Source: Fennellomyces sp. T-0311 (lineage: Eukaryota; Mucoromycota; Mucoromycetes; Mucorales; Lichtheimiaceae). Taken from it: DNA of 64,000 bases. Positions 33,608 through 43,607 of this stretch are shown in pieces; the first letter of the stretch is position 1; each line of letters starts with the position of its first letter. The notes beneath the pieces are model-generated. The model was not told the DNA's origin. It was given only the letters and a program-made list of their open reading frames with translations, and searched no databases. The DNA lies in NCBI GenBank assembly GCA_025266875.1, contig JALLLT010000076.1:1-64000 (forward strand), written 5' to 3'. Position numbers and translations under genes: made by a program.

Positions 33608-36600
33608 ATGCCAGAATCATCTGAAGAAATTAAGAAAGAAATTGTAACTACAGGACAAGTCACAACAGCACCATCACCTGTGTTGGTTAGCACTAATAGC
33701 GCATGCTTTAAACCTAAGCTGATCGACTTCTGTGGTTATGAAGGCGAAGACTTCCGCCATTTCAAAGAAACGTTAGAATCTTATTTTATAATTACAAATG
33801 TATCGGACAGTGCTCGTAAAGCCGATATTTTAATGGCTCAGTTAAAGAAGTATGCTCGAATTTACCTGCAAGTCAAAACAAGAACCAATCATAAACTCAA
33901 GGTTCAGTACGATGAGCTCATTAAACTTCTCGAAGAAGAATACCTCACCGAAGACATTATCGAGCAATACAAGGATCCGTTCTTCAGATTAAAGCAAGGA
34001 GAAAGTGAATCACCGCGTACCTTTCTTGCTCGAGTTTATCAAGGAGCTGAGCTAGCTAATTTAAGTGGAAGAGAAGGCGCTATTCTAGTAGAAACACAAT
34101 TTAAGAACGGACTTTTGCCACGTGTGAGAAAACACTGCCAAACGCAGAATGCCTCTAGTTTTGATCAATATAAATTATGTGCTTATGGGTATTGGAGAGG
34201 ACAGCATGGAACAGTATTGTATCCTCAAGATAATCCATTTGTACCTATGAAAGAGGAAGAAAAAATACCTCCGGCATGGTATGATAGACTTCCTCCGTCT
34301 AAAGATGCATTAGATCGAGCTAGAGCTCATGCACTTCGAGTACCCGCTTATAATCCAGGAACTGAATCGCCCACAATGGAATCCTTAACCCGACAAATGC
34401 AAAGCCTTGAATTATATCAACATGAATCGACTAATAATGCATATGGTGCCTCTGTCCATCAACGTCCGCAATTGGGTCACCATGGTGATAGTGAACTTGA
34501 AGCGATAATTCGTAGGATAATACAAGAAGAAAATAGGAAATCCGTAGACTTCCGCAATCAGAATTATAATCGCCCACGTCGCTTTAATAACTATAGGCCG
34601 CAATATCAGAACAATTATAGGAATGGTAGAATAAATGAGGAGCCAGTTGCGCGTGACACTCAACCCAACCGTCAAAACAACTATAGAACGAATCACCCAT
34701 CCGGTTTCCAGCAGAATTACTCGCCTAACAGAGAACAGTATCGAGCCCGCCCAAACTCGCCCGCAGGAACTATAGCTGCTTTGGTGGAAGAAGAAGAGTT
34801 CAAGCTTCCACAGCAAAAATATACGTCTTTAGGCTACGGAAGCAATGAAGAATATGACGAATATTTCGAACTTGAAAGGAACGAGTATGACGAAGATGAA
34901 ACTGACGAGTCAGATGACGAAGAATTTTATCAGACAGAAACTGAGGAATTATTTCCTGCTCGTGAATTGCGACCAAGAAATGATTCAGGTAAAGTAAAAA
35001 AGATTGACAATCCGTTAAAGAAAGTAGCCTTCCAAGAATTACCTTTACGACGCAAAAAGAAAAATCGGGACAACTACACAACAACAAATATCGGAAGGAC
35101 AGTTCCGACCGTCACACATGAAATTGCAGCGAATGGAAATACTCCCCCAATTGCTAACATGGAAATAGACCCCAAGGAAAGGGAGAATTTACCACAGCCG
35201 CCTCCAGTAACTGCCTTTGGTAAAACGGGATTTACACGCGAAGAAACGCCTATTTGGCGAGCCACTACTAAAAAGGCGCCTGTTGGTAGGCAATGGACTA
35301 AATTTAGGAACGAATTTGAAAGGATGGATTTAGATTCCCCCTCTTCTGATAATACTACCCGAATAAGTCATAAGACAAATACTGAAGTAGTCGATTTGAC
35401 AAAACCTCAGCGAGGAAAAGATAAGGTTTCACGACCGAAGGCTCCTCAAACATCGAAGAAGACACCGGGTCCAAAGAAAAGTACTAAGGCGCCTGCTAAA
35501 CGACGAGCTGCAGGTGGACGCATATATACAGCGGCACAAAAGAAAATTCCTTATAATATTTCAGCCGACGTTTTAAACAGATCTGCTGATATAAGTGTAG
35601 GACAATTGATTTCTATTGCCCCCTCTTTGAGAAGACACTTAATAACGGCTTGTAAAGAATCAAGGACGTTGGCTGTGTTAGACAATCAAGGGCCAGATCT
35701 TACATCATCATATACAACGGCTCTTTATGCAAACTTTGTGATACACTCCGTCCCAGTCAAGGCGCTTATTGATTCAGGCGCTTCAAAGACTTGCCTTTCA
35801 AAAGCATTCATAGACCGTCTTGGACTACGAATTACGAATCCATCTACTGCAGTATTTTTATTAGGAAATGGCGATCGGCAAGCCTCCTTGGGCTCTATTG
35901 CTAATGTACCACTGAGGCCTAACTCTTCAGACCCAGTGCCCATAACCATTGAGGTACTCCCAGATTGCCCGGTGGATTTGATTGTTGGAAATAATTGGTT
36001 ATCAAAGGCTCGTGCTCGCATTGACTACGAGTCCAAGAAATTATGGATAAATCATGGTATAACACGATCGATTCCTATAAGCTGCGAAAGACAGTCTCCT
36101 AAGGGAATTGCTTATACTTCAGTAGAAAACACAGAGGAAGAATCAGATTCAGAATATTCAACAGACTCATCTAGTGATTCCGAAATTATTATGGGACCAG
36201 ATGTAGAGTTTGAATCTGATAGCAAACATTCTTCACCGTTAGATGAAATGTTGGCTTCAGAATATTGGCTGGGTGAAGAATTATTTACCATAAAAGATGA
36301 TATTCCTTTGGATACCAACTTTTGCGACGATAAAATAAGAGTTGACACCAGAGAAGATATCCACCTAGAGCCAGATTCTTATTATACATATGAGGTTCCA
36401 ATAAGTGAACAAATATATAATACTTATGTGTTCGAAAATAACGGAACCTTAGGACTTGGAATAGATGTGTATAGTGGAATCCTGTACGAAAACGAAAATT
36501 CCTACCGTGTAACGATTTTGAATATGTCAGATAAGCCTGCCACCCTAAAAGCAAATACGTTTTTGGGTAATCTCGTACCTGTTACCAACGATTGTCAAGG

Positions 36601-38113
36601 GTACCACTTACCAAACCTTGAAGACTTGAAACATGGTGATGGAAAGCTAAAGTACAGTTTCCCACCTCTGACTCAAGAACAGGTAGACATGGTCGAAATA
36701 GGAAATGTAGACCCTCAAACGCGACAAGAATTCCTTGCACTACTAGCATCGTATCAGGACATTTTTGATTGGGATGGTCAGACACTCGGAAGAACGACTA
36801 AGCTGACCTATACCATACCCTTAAAAGAGGATGCTGTACCAGTACGAACACGACCATATCGGATGGCTCCAGTAGAAAAAGAATTTTTGAAGAAGGAGCT
36901 TGAGCGCATGTGTAAGATGGGAATTATTAGACCCTCGGCGTCTCCATGGGCGTCTCCCATTATTTTGGTTCCTAAGAAGGATGGTACATACAGGTTGACG
37001 TGTGACCTGCGTTTACTTAATAAGCAGCTTCGTCAAGACAGTTTTTCGTTGGGAAGAATCGACGATTTACTAGATCAATTGGGTAATGCCTCTATATATT
37101 CAGTATGTGATATGTCAAGAGGTTATTCACAAGTCCCTTTATCCCCAGGAATTAGTACTGAATGCACAGGATTCGTATGTTGTTTAGGAAGTTATGAACA
37201 CTTGACACTTCCACAAGGTCTTAGCACCTCAGTCAGCTGTTTTTCACGTTTGGTTAGTATTTGTTACCGTGCATTATTATCATCAGCAAACTCGCCGCAA
37301 ACAATGGTGGCATATTTAGATGACCTGAATGTATTTTCGCACAACAAAAAGCAACATTTACATGCCTTAGCAAAATTATTCGCCTTAACAAGATATGCAG
37401 GCTTGGTATTTAGCCCGCGCAAGTGCGCTTTCTTTAAAGATAAGCTTAAGTTCCTCGGTTATATCGTAAGCAAGGACGGGTTACAAACAGACCCTGAAAA
37501 AATAAAGAAAATTGCATCACTGGAACAACCGAGAACTGTGAAACAAGTAAGGAGCTTCATAGGAATGGCAAGTTACTACCGGCGTTTTGTGGAAGGTTTC
37601 AGTAAGATATGTCGACCGCTGCATAACCAGACAAAAAAGGATCGACCCGCTTGGGGTCCAGAAGAAACCTCTGCATTCGAAGAATTGAAAAGGAAATTGT
37701 GTACAAGTCCAATTTTAGCGCATCCAAACTTCGATGAGAAATTTGAGATTCAAATTGACGCAAGCAAACAAAGTTTAGGTTGTGTCCTATCACAGCGCGA
37801 TAACGAGAACCGAGAAAAGGTTATATTATATTTAAGCCGTGGATTGAAGGGTTCTGAGAAAAATTTTAGTGCAACGAAGTTGGAGATGCTTGCGCTAGTC
37901 TGGAGTATTCGCAAACTTCGACCATATTTGTTGTCAAAACCATTCATTGTGTATACGGATCATGCAAGCATAAAAGGACTACTAAATACGGCACGACCTG
38001 AAGGTATAGTGGCACGATGGTTAGTTACCTTAGGTGAATATATTTTTGAAGTACGGCATCGATCAGGAAAGAAGAATTCCAATGCAGATTTTCTTAGCCG
38101 GTTAGGTTATTAA
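33608..38113 (+). CDS. Ty3 element B Gag-protease-RT-RNase H polyprotein (1,501 aa, open)
   Basis: Gag lies at residues about 35-230 (KLIDFCGYEGEDFRHFKETL; DPFFRLKQGESESPRTFLARVYQGAEL). Instead of a CCHC knuckle, residues about 310-390 are Asn/Arg/Tyr-rich (RPRRFNNYRPQYQNNYRNG), then an acidic stretch. Protease: VKALIDSGASKTCLSK (DSG at about 722) and LIVGNNWLSKARA. RT: PVRTRPYRMAPVEKEF, ILVPKKDGTYRLTCDLRLLN, SVCDMSRGYSQVPL and AYLDDLNVFS (about 1236). RNase H: FEIQIDASKQSLGCVLSQ, TKLEMLALVWSIR, YTDHASIKGLL, ending NADFLSRLGY. Integrase is not part of this frame. The copy looks able to make its polyprotein. Confidence 0.95.
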   Translation: MPESSEEIKKEIVTTGQVTTAPSPVLVSTNSACFKPKLIDFCGYEGEDFRHFKETLESYFIITNVSDSARKADILMAQLKKYARIYLQVKTRTNHKLKVQYDELIKLLEEEYLTEDIIEQYKDPFFRLKQGESESPRTFLARVYQGAELANLSGREGAILVETQFKNGLLPRVRKHCQTQNASSFDQYKLCAYGYWRGQHGTVLYPQDNPFVPMKEEEKIPPAWYDRLPPSKDALDRARAHALRVPAYNPGTESPTMESLTRQMQSLELYQHESTNNAYGASVHQRPQLGHHGDSELEAIIRRIIQEENRKSVDFRNQNYNRPRRFNNYRPQYQNNYRNGRINEEPVARDTQPNRQNNYRTNHPSGFQQNYSPNREQYRARPNSPAGTIAALVEEEEFKLPQQKYTSLGYGSNEEYDEYFELERNEYDEDETDESDDEEFYQTETEELFPARELRPRNDSGKVKKIDNPLKKVAFQELPLRRKKKNRDNYTTTNIGRTVPTVTHEIAANGNTPPIANMEIDPKERENLPQPPPVTAFGKTGFTREETPIWRATTKKAPVGRQWTKFRNEFERMDLDSPSSDNTTRISHKTNTEVVDLTKPQRGKDKVSRPKAPQTSKKTPGPKKSTKAPAKRRAAGGRIYTAAQKKIPYNISADVLNRSADISVGQLISIAPSLRRHLITACKESRTLAVLDNQGPDLTSSYTTALYANFVIHSVPVKALIDSGASKTCLSKAFIDRLGLRITNPSTAVFLLGNGDRQASLGSIANVPLRPNSSDPVPITIEVLPDCPVDLIVGNNWLSKARARIDYESKKLWINHGITRSIPISCERQSPKGIAYTSVENTEEESDSEYSTDSSSDSEIIMGPDVEFESDSKHSSPLDEMLASEYWLGEELFTIKDDIPLDTNFCDDKIRVDTREDIHLEPDSYYTYEVPISEQIYNTYVFENNGTLGLGIDVYSGILYENENSYRVTILNMSDKPATLKANTFLGNLVPVTNDCQGYHLPNLEDLKHGDGKLKYSFPPLTQEQVDMVEIGNVDPQTRQEFLALLASYQDIFDWDGQTLGRTTKLTYTIPLKEDAVPVRTRPYRMAPVEKEFLKKELERMCKMGIIRPSASPWASPIILVPKKDGTYRLTCDLRLLNKQLRQDSFSLGRIDDLLDQLGNASIYSVCDMSRGYSQVPLSPGISTECTGFVCCLGSYEHLTLPQGLSTSVSCFSRLVSICYRALLSSANSPQTMVAYLDDLNVFSHNKKQHLHALAKLFALTRYAGLVFSPRKCAFFKDKLKFLGYIVSKDGLQTDPEKIKKIASLEQPRTVKQVRSFIGMASYYRRFVEGFSKICRPLHNQTKKDRPAWGPEETSAFEELKRKLCTSPILAHPNFDEKFEIQIDASKQSLGCVLSQRDNENREKVILYLSRGLKGSEKNFSATKLEMLALVWSIRKLRPYLLSKPFIVYTDHASIKGLLNTARPEGIVARWLVTLGEYIFEVRHRSGKKNSNADFLSRLGY

Positions 38114-38162
38114 TGCTGTTGCTAACCGATATAATATCGAGTTCCACTTCTGCTATCGACTC

Positions 38163-38187
38163 AAAAAAAAAAAAAAAAAAAAAAAAA
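38163..38187 (+). repeat. A25 tract in the pol-integrase spacer
   Basis: An uninterrupted run of 25 A, 50 nt after the polyprotein stop. It is followed by two imperfect copies of a 45-bp unit sharing CACGGGATGTCGTTAAACTC-like sequence (about 38200-38283). Confidence 0.9.
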
Positions 38188-38443
38188 TATGATTATTTAC
38201 TGACTAGTACGGGATGTCGTTAAACTCACGCGAAAAATATCAACAATGGACCAGCACGGGATGTCGTTAAACTCATGCGAAGCAATTGACAAACTTACCT
38301 TAAATAACTGTTAAATCCGATATAAGCATAATCTGTGTCACCAATACTGTCTACAAGGAATCAATGCAACCTTATAATTAATAACTTGGAAATTGACTTT
38401 TAATCATAGCTCACTCGACTTCAATATCAATTTAAGAGACAGC

Positions 38444-39772
38444 ATGGACCCAGTTAAACTATCATTATTGCAATACTACCTTGATACCTTGGAGTATCCG
38501 CCTGGAATAACTAAACAACAACAACGTTACATTGCTACACAATGCAAGCATTATTTCACGTGTAATGAACGCGTGTATCGACGCCACACATCTGGGCCAC
38601 GTTTAGTTTTGACACGCCAAGAAGCGGATAATGCAATATATCAATACCATTTTCATCCCTTAGGAGGACACTTCTCTCCTTTAGCTACTTATAATAAAAT
38701 CCGCGCCAAATACTATTACGAAGGTATGCGCGTTGATATAGAACGAAAACTAAGAGCATGCCATCATTGCCAAATGGTAGGAAAACCACGTGGGATAAAC
38801 GAACCACTTCATTCTATATCTGTAGTTCCCACGCCATTTGAATTCATATCCATAGATGTCAAGCATCTACAGCCGAGTAGGTCAGGACATCAATATATTT
38901 TTGTTTGCTGCGACCTATTTTCCAAATTTGTTGTAGCAAAACCAACTAGACTTGCAAACGCAACAGAACTCGCCGAATTCCTTTTTGAAAACATCATTTG
39001 TATACATTCGACACCAAAAATATTACTAACCGATAATGGAACGAACATGCGAAGTAAATTGATTGAATCTGTATGTAAAAACTTCTCCATTACACACCGC
39101 TTCACGACGGCTTTCCATCCGCAAGGCAATGGACTCTGTGAAGTCACCAACAAATTCATTGGATTAATGATAAAGAAATGTACAGACGAACAAAAGAAAG
39201 ATTGAAATAAATATTTACCGGCTCTGGTATATGCATACAATAGTAAAGTGCATTCGGCTCATAAGCGTACCCCGTTTGAGATTGTTTATGGACGAAAACC
39301 GTCATCTCCTTTTGATCGGGTCATGGAGGATATACCTGAATCTATATCTGTAGATATGGATGATAAACAATTTGATGAGTATATGCAAAAATTCATTCAC
39401 ACGTTACTAACGATAAGACGAGAGGCTGCTGATGCTATTGCTCAAGCCCAAGAAACGCAAAGACGAACAATAGATAGAAAACTAAATGCAAAGCGGCGAC
39501 ATCTTATTCAACCGGGTTTCAATATTGGAGACAAGGTGCTATTGTATAAGAATTCCATTGAAACGTCTTGGTCTGGAAAAATGCAGTGGAATTGGACTGG
39601 ACCGTTCTATGTACACCATGTTAATGAAAATAGTACATACCAACTTAAGACTGAAAAGGGTATCCCGGTAAAAGGATTCGTGCATGGCAATCGTATAAAA
39701 GGATATAAGTCTATAGATGTGAATTTCAGACCTTCTTTCACTTCATTATCAAGTAACGACTTGGCAATCTGA
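38444..39772 (+). pseudogene. Ty3 element B integrase (separate ORF, one nonsense codon)
   Basis: ATG 38444 (MDPVKLSLLQYYLDTLEYPPG) matches the starts of the A and D integrases, so the separate ORF is a family trait. HHCC: YQYHFHPLGGH...CHHC. Catalytic residues: SIDVKHLQPS, LLTDNGTNM, GLCEVTNKF. TGA at 39203-39205 (codon 254) replaces Trp of KDWDSYL in D. The frame continues KYLPALVYAYNSKVHSAHKR and through the C-terminal domain (GPFYVHHVNENSTYQLKT) to the stop at 39770-39772; length with Trp would be 442 aa. Inserts the cDNA into chromosomal DNA. Confidence 0.92.
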
Positions 39773-39779
39773 CCGTATC

Positions 39780-40160
39780 ATGGATCAAGAAGAACTCATG
39801 GCTCTATTGTCATCTCCTCTAAATTTCTCAGACATATCAGAAGAGCTTGGGAGCCTTCTAGAAGAACTGAGAACGCATGCCATCGAAGAACTCTTGGTTG
39901 CAAGAATACTTCACAACCGGATGACCTTGACTAGGCGTCTCAGCCAAGTAATTTATAGCGATCAGTACTTTGCTTCTGCTTTGGCTCAATGTCGCAATAC
40001 CGGACGCAAGGCTTTACTGGTGCGTCTCTTTGTGGAACGTGCTATTGATATTGCTATTTTGCAAGAAAACCACCCGTTTCATACGAGACTCCGAAGGGAG
40101 CTACTCAGGGAGAGATTAGTTTGGGAGCTGCGTCAAAAGTCAAAGAATAATGACAAGTAA
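39780..40160 (+). CDS. Ty3 element B, ORF3 (126 aa, conserved accessory gene)
   Basis: Starts MDQEELMALLSSPLNF, 7 nt after the integrase stop. Predominantly helical and charged; the C-terminal third is strongly basic (FHTRLRRELLRERLVWELRQKSK). The start (MDQEELMALL against MDFNMQLPQLPEELFQL) and the late HxFxxxLR block are shared with A, and the latter with D. No known domain and no membrane segment. The position downstream of integrase is that of env in retroviruses, but nothing resembles a glycoprotein; nucleic-acid binding or particle assembly are possible guesses. Confidence 0.75.
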   Translation: MDQEELMALLSSPLNFSDISEELGSLLEELRTHAIEELLVARILHNRMTLTRRLSQVIYSDQYFASALAQCRNTGRKALLVRLFVERAIDIAILQENHPFHTRLRRELLRERLVWELRQKSKNNDK

Positions 40161-40589
40161 TAAAGGTCAAACTTTTTACCAAAGGAATATTTAAATCACC
40201 TAAAGATTTAACGCGTAATGAATCGTGACTTATGGGACCACCGTACAATTATTCGTACTTATATTCGTCGCTATGACAGTTGATTACAGATAAGACCAGC
40301 TATAAGTGTCAATAATAACTCTAATGACAGAATGGATCAAATCTCTGAAAATTATTTTGCTGGAAGCAAGCTATACGGAGCCATATCAGGGTTCGATTTT
40401 TATCTGATAGTGACAAAAAAAAAAAAAAAATGTTCTTACTACCGCAATATTATCCCTAATTGGTTGCCTAATACGTTAGATTCTATACGTGTAGAGGAAG
40501 AAGAAAGATTCGTGAAGTAGAGGAAGAAAGATTCGAGCTGTAGAAGAAAAAAGGGTATTGCCGGAAAGTAAGGCCTTCATCTTCCAAAG

Positions 40590-40597
40590 TATAAATA
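40590..40597 (+). promoter_or_regulatory. Internal TATA box before element B ORF4
   Basis: AAAGTATAAATACCGG, 40 nt before an ATG at 40637. The LTR promoter carries the same TATAAATA core (33137-33144), which supports reading this as a second promoter inside the element. Confidence 0.65.
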
Positions 40598-40636
40598 CCG
40601 GTCTTCATCATTCATTTCTCTCCATCAATTCTAATA

Positions 40637-41283
40637 ATGAACTTTTATCCTGTTGGCCCTACTTCTCCTGTTACACCGTTTCCTCTGCTTCGGGATCAGA
40701 CTCAGTCAGCGACTGTATTTACCAGCTGGAGTCTCAGACTTCTGCCAGCGATATTTTGCCATCGGTGGCTTCTGATGTAAAAGTCGAGCCAATTCCAACC
40801 ATTGCACCTTCTCTCATCGACGTTTCTAATGGTGTACCCAAGTACATTCCAGGATATGACCTACCAGTAGTCAAACCTGAATATGCTGCAGGTTCAGTCA
40901 TCGAAAGACGCTTTGACCCTGATTTTGTCCCCCCACCATACTACCCAGCAGTTGATTCATTCACCGTCGAGAATACATTTTTCTACGATCTCAACCATGA
41001 ATTCGCCTACCAGCACCAGTGTATTCGTGTTGCGCAAAAGAATTTGGATGTTGCGAGACGTCTCCTTGCATATCGGATTGCAGCTCGCCTCTATCCTGTG
41101 TTGATGGCTATATCGGCTGAGGATACTCGCCAGCACACCATCCAATCGTATATCGCTACACATTTGCATGATACTCATGTTTCTCAGGATGCTCGTCTGC
41201 TTATACTCATCAATAACTATTTCAATACCATGTTGCGAGAAGGATTGCCTTCCCATCTTGCCGCTACTGAAATTTTTATATAA
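40637..41283 (+). CDS. Ty3 element B, ORF4 (conserved accessory gene)
   Basis: The conserved frame runs to the stop at 41281-41283. Blocks: YQLESQTSASDILPSV, GVPKYIPGYDLPVVKPEY, AGSVIERRFDPDFVPPPYYP, ENTFFYDLNHEFAYQHQ, ARRLLAYRIAARLYPVL, YIATHLHDTHVSQDARL and INNYFNTMLREGLPSHLAA. The ATG best placed after the TATA box (40637, MNFYPVGPTSPVTPF) is in another frame, so a one-base shift lies within the first 40 codons; the open frame itself extends up to 40558. About 210 aa, soluble, no signal peptide. The same protein occurs in A (23700-24368) and truncated in D. Function unknown. Confidence 0.72.
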
Positions 41284-41599
41284 ATTCAGTTGTTGTTGTT
41301 GTGCTACACAACAATTTGCTCCTTGGAATTTTTGGGAGCCTTTGGCAGTTACTTTTCCTTTCTCTTTCGCCTTAGGGCATATATTCTAATTCTTCTTTCC
41401 CACCAATGTATGAAATTATTTTCATAAATAAATCATGTCAGTAATAGCAGTACTCTGTATCGTTGACTCGCCTTTTGCCTTTACCTCAAGAACCATTCAT
41501 CCAAGTATTGTCACCGTCGCATGACCAGTCTTAGGCAATATGCTTGATAAACATTCCTATGGTCAAGTATAATCTTCAATACACGGGACGTGTATTTTA

Positions 41600-41614
41600 C
41601 AAGGGAGGGGCATA
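41600..41614 (+). other. Polypurine tract of Ty3 element B
   Basis: AAGGGAGGGG just upstream of the 3' LTR at 41615. Confidence 0.75.
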
Positions 41615-42145
41615 TGTTACGACGTTTTTGGTTCTCAAGGGAAGCTGATAGTCATTGTGACACTAACTTCCTAATTAAGTTCAGATAAATGTCAAGTCCA
41701 GACATATATCAAAATCCAAATACTTGCCAAGATCCAGATTCTGTCCAATATCCAGATATGATCGAAAATCTATATTTTATAAAAAGTCCAGATATAAGAA
41801 ATTGTATAGACTAGATAAGTGTCTGAGGAAAGGTATAAATAGAGCGTGTCAGTTATCTGTAAAGCTTAGTTCTTCCCAACATAAAGTTTTCTCTACATAA
41901 ACTTCTTTTTATTTAAACCTTCTGTCCTATCTCATCGAGAATCGACAATTGATAATTCCTTTTTAGGATATCACCGCAGTTTGGCAACGAATATAAGACC
42001 AATTCTTGAAGAACTCCTGCGTATATTAACACTAACTTTTATAGGTTACTAACTCTTACATAGAATCTTGATAAGAAATAATTTGAGACAATTCGTTATT
42101 GTCAAATTTTAGTTGTGTCCAAGTCATACAAAAACCGACATAACA
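41615..42145 (+). repeat. Ty3 element B, 3' LTR (531 bp)
   Basis: Pairs with 32918-33451. Visible differences include TAT/TAC, TCG/TCA, CCG/CCA and ACC/ATC (all transitions) plus a few indels near 41910-41950. Confidence 0.94.
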
Positions 42146-42856
42146 ACGTCAATACCATGTCCCAAGGATTCTGCATTTTCAAAGTAATAAGTGTTATGTA
42201 GGCGACGGGGTAGAGGTATGTCATATGTGTAAAAGATATCAGGTTCCAGGGAAATTTCTTCTGTGAGTGTCACTTTGATCCGATCTTGATCTAATTCAGT
42301 TTCCATAGGAACATTTTGCGATAAAGAAAATAATTCTTCTCCTAGCCAATATTCGGCTGTCAACATTTCATCCAGAGGGGATGAAGAGGATGAGTATGAG
42401 CTAGCGGAAGCATCCTCATCATCTGAATTGGGTTCCTTGTTTATTTTGACAAAATCACTGTCCTCTGATGAGCAGTCAGATGTATCCGGGTCACTGCTAT
42501 ATTCGAGGTTATCAGTTGTGGGATGCTCAAAATTCTGCGTAGGTATGTAGCGTTTGCAGGTTATAGGGATGGATGAAGGTATTCCTTTGTTGATCCACAA
42601 TTTGTTTGGTTGATAATCAATTCTTGCACGGGCGCGAGATAACCAATTATTCCCTATGATTAAATCTACAGGACAATCAGGGAGTACTTCTACAGTAATA
42701 GGGATAGGGTTTCTTCCAATAGGTTTTAATGGAACATTAGGAATCAAGCCAAGAGATCGTTGGCGATCCTCATTACCCAATAAGAAAACTGAAGTGGAGT
42801 GGTTAGTAGTACGCAGGTTAAGGCGTTTAGCGAGTTTCTTTGACATACAAGTCTTA
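42146..42856 (-). pseudogene. Ty3 element A protease C-terminal part and linker
   Basis: Begins SKKLAKRLNLRT after the Harbinger insertion, then the protease strand DLIIGNNWLSRARARIDY, an acidic Ser/Asp stretch and SPLDEMLTAEYWLGEELF, closely matching the corresponding part of element B. It ends at GHGIDV where element B is inserted and resumes at 32917. Confidence 0.92.
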
Positions 42857-43607
42857 AGTCGTTCTCAAGCATCCACCAAACTCTTCCGGTAGAGCTGTTT
42901 TTAGAAAGGTTTTTCAGACACCGAAGAAAAATTTCCAAAGCGGGGTTGGCCGATGGAACCAAATTGGGCAAGAAGTATGAAGGAACGAAATGATGCTCCG
43001 TACTGAGGTCAAAAGAGAAAAAGGAAATCCACTTCATCGAAAAAGGAATGTACATGTAACACATGTATTATGCAAGCGATTCGGCATACCTCTCGTATTT
43101 AGTAACTAAAAAGTGCGTGTCTTTACTCGTATCATCACTTGAAAAAGGTATTAAGCTGCGGACGATATCACATTAGTAAGATCTTATGAGTAAACGCTCG
43201 AGGTTTTTATTTTGAAAAGCGCTGTACAGTAAAAAAAGATATATATATACGGTATTATTTTTGAAGTAATATATACACATTTTTTTATCATAGATCATCC
43301 ACTATGGAAACGAAATCTTTTTAGATCGTTTTAGCTCTTGTTGGTTCTGGTGCTTTTTAAGTCTGGTAATTCGATAGGGTCAAAAATTTCAAAAAGTAAC
43401 TCGATTTAAATAGATCAAAAAAGAATTGAAAGATTTTTTTATATTCGAACTATGAGTTTGTTTTCATAATCGTCATGATTTATTGTGATATAAAATATTG
43501 TTGCTAAACTAAAATATACCGAGCTAAGCTAAGATATGTCATCATTGACTACTAACGGTTGCGATTCTATAAAAAAGCATTAAGTTAAACTGCCACTACC
43601 GAAAATC

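Larger units (their letters stand above)
32918..42145 (+). mobile_element. Ty3-type LTR retrotransposon B (9,228 bp, nearly intact)
   Basis: LTRs at 32918-33451 and 41615-42145 start TGTTA and end TAACA, flanked by ACGT (32914-32917 and 42146-42149). Gene order: gag-PR-RT-RNase H polyprotein (33608-38113, fully open), integrase (38444-39772, one TGA), ORF3 (39780-40160), ORF4 (about 40558-41283), purine tract, LTR. It is inserted in the coding region of element A; removing it with one ACGT restores A's frame (GID then VYSGIL). The two LTRs differ at few positions, mostly transitions, so insertion is fairly recent. Confidence 0.96.

Noticed and set aside
34412..36785. Minus-strand frames opposite the element B polyprotein
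   Set aside because: Antisense shadows of a well-supported coding frame.
39780..41283. ORF3/ORF4 as an envelope (env) gene
   Set aside because: No signal peptide, transmembrane segment, cysteine pattern or furin-like site is visible.
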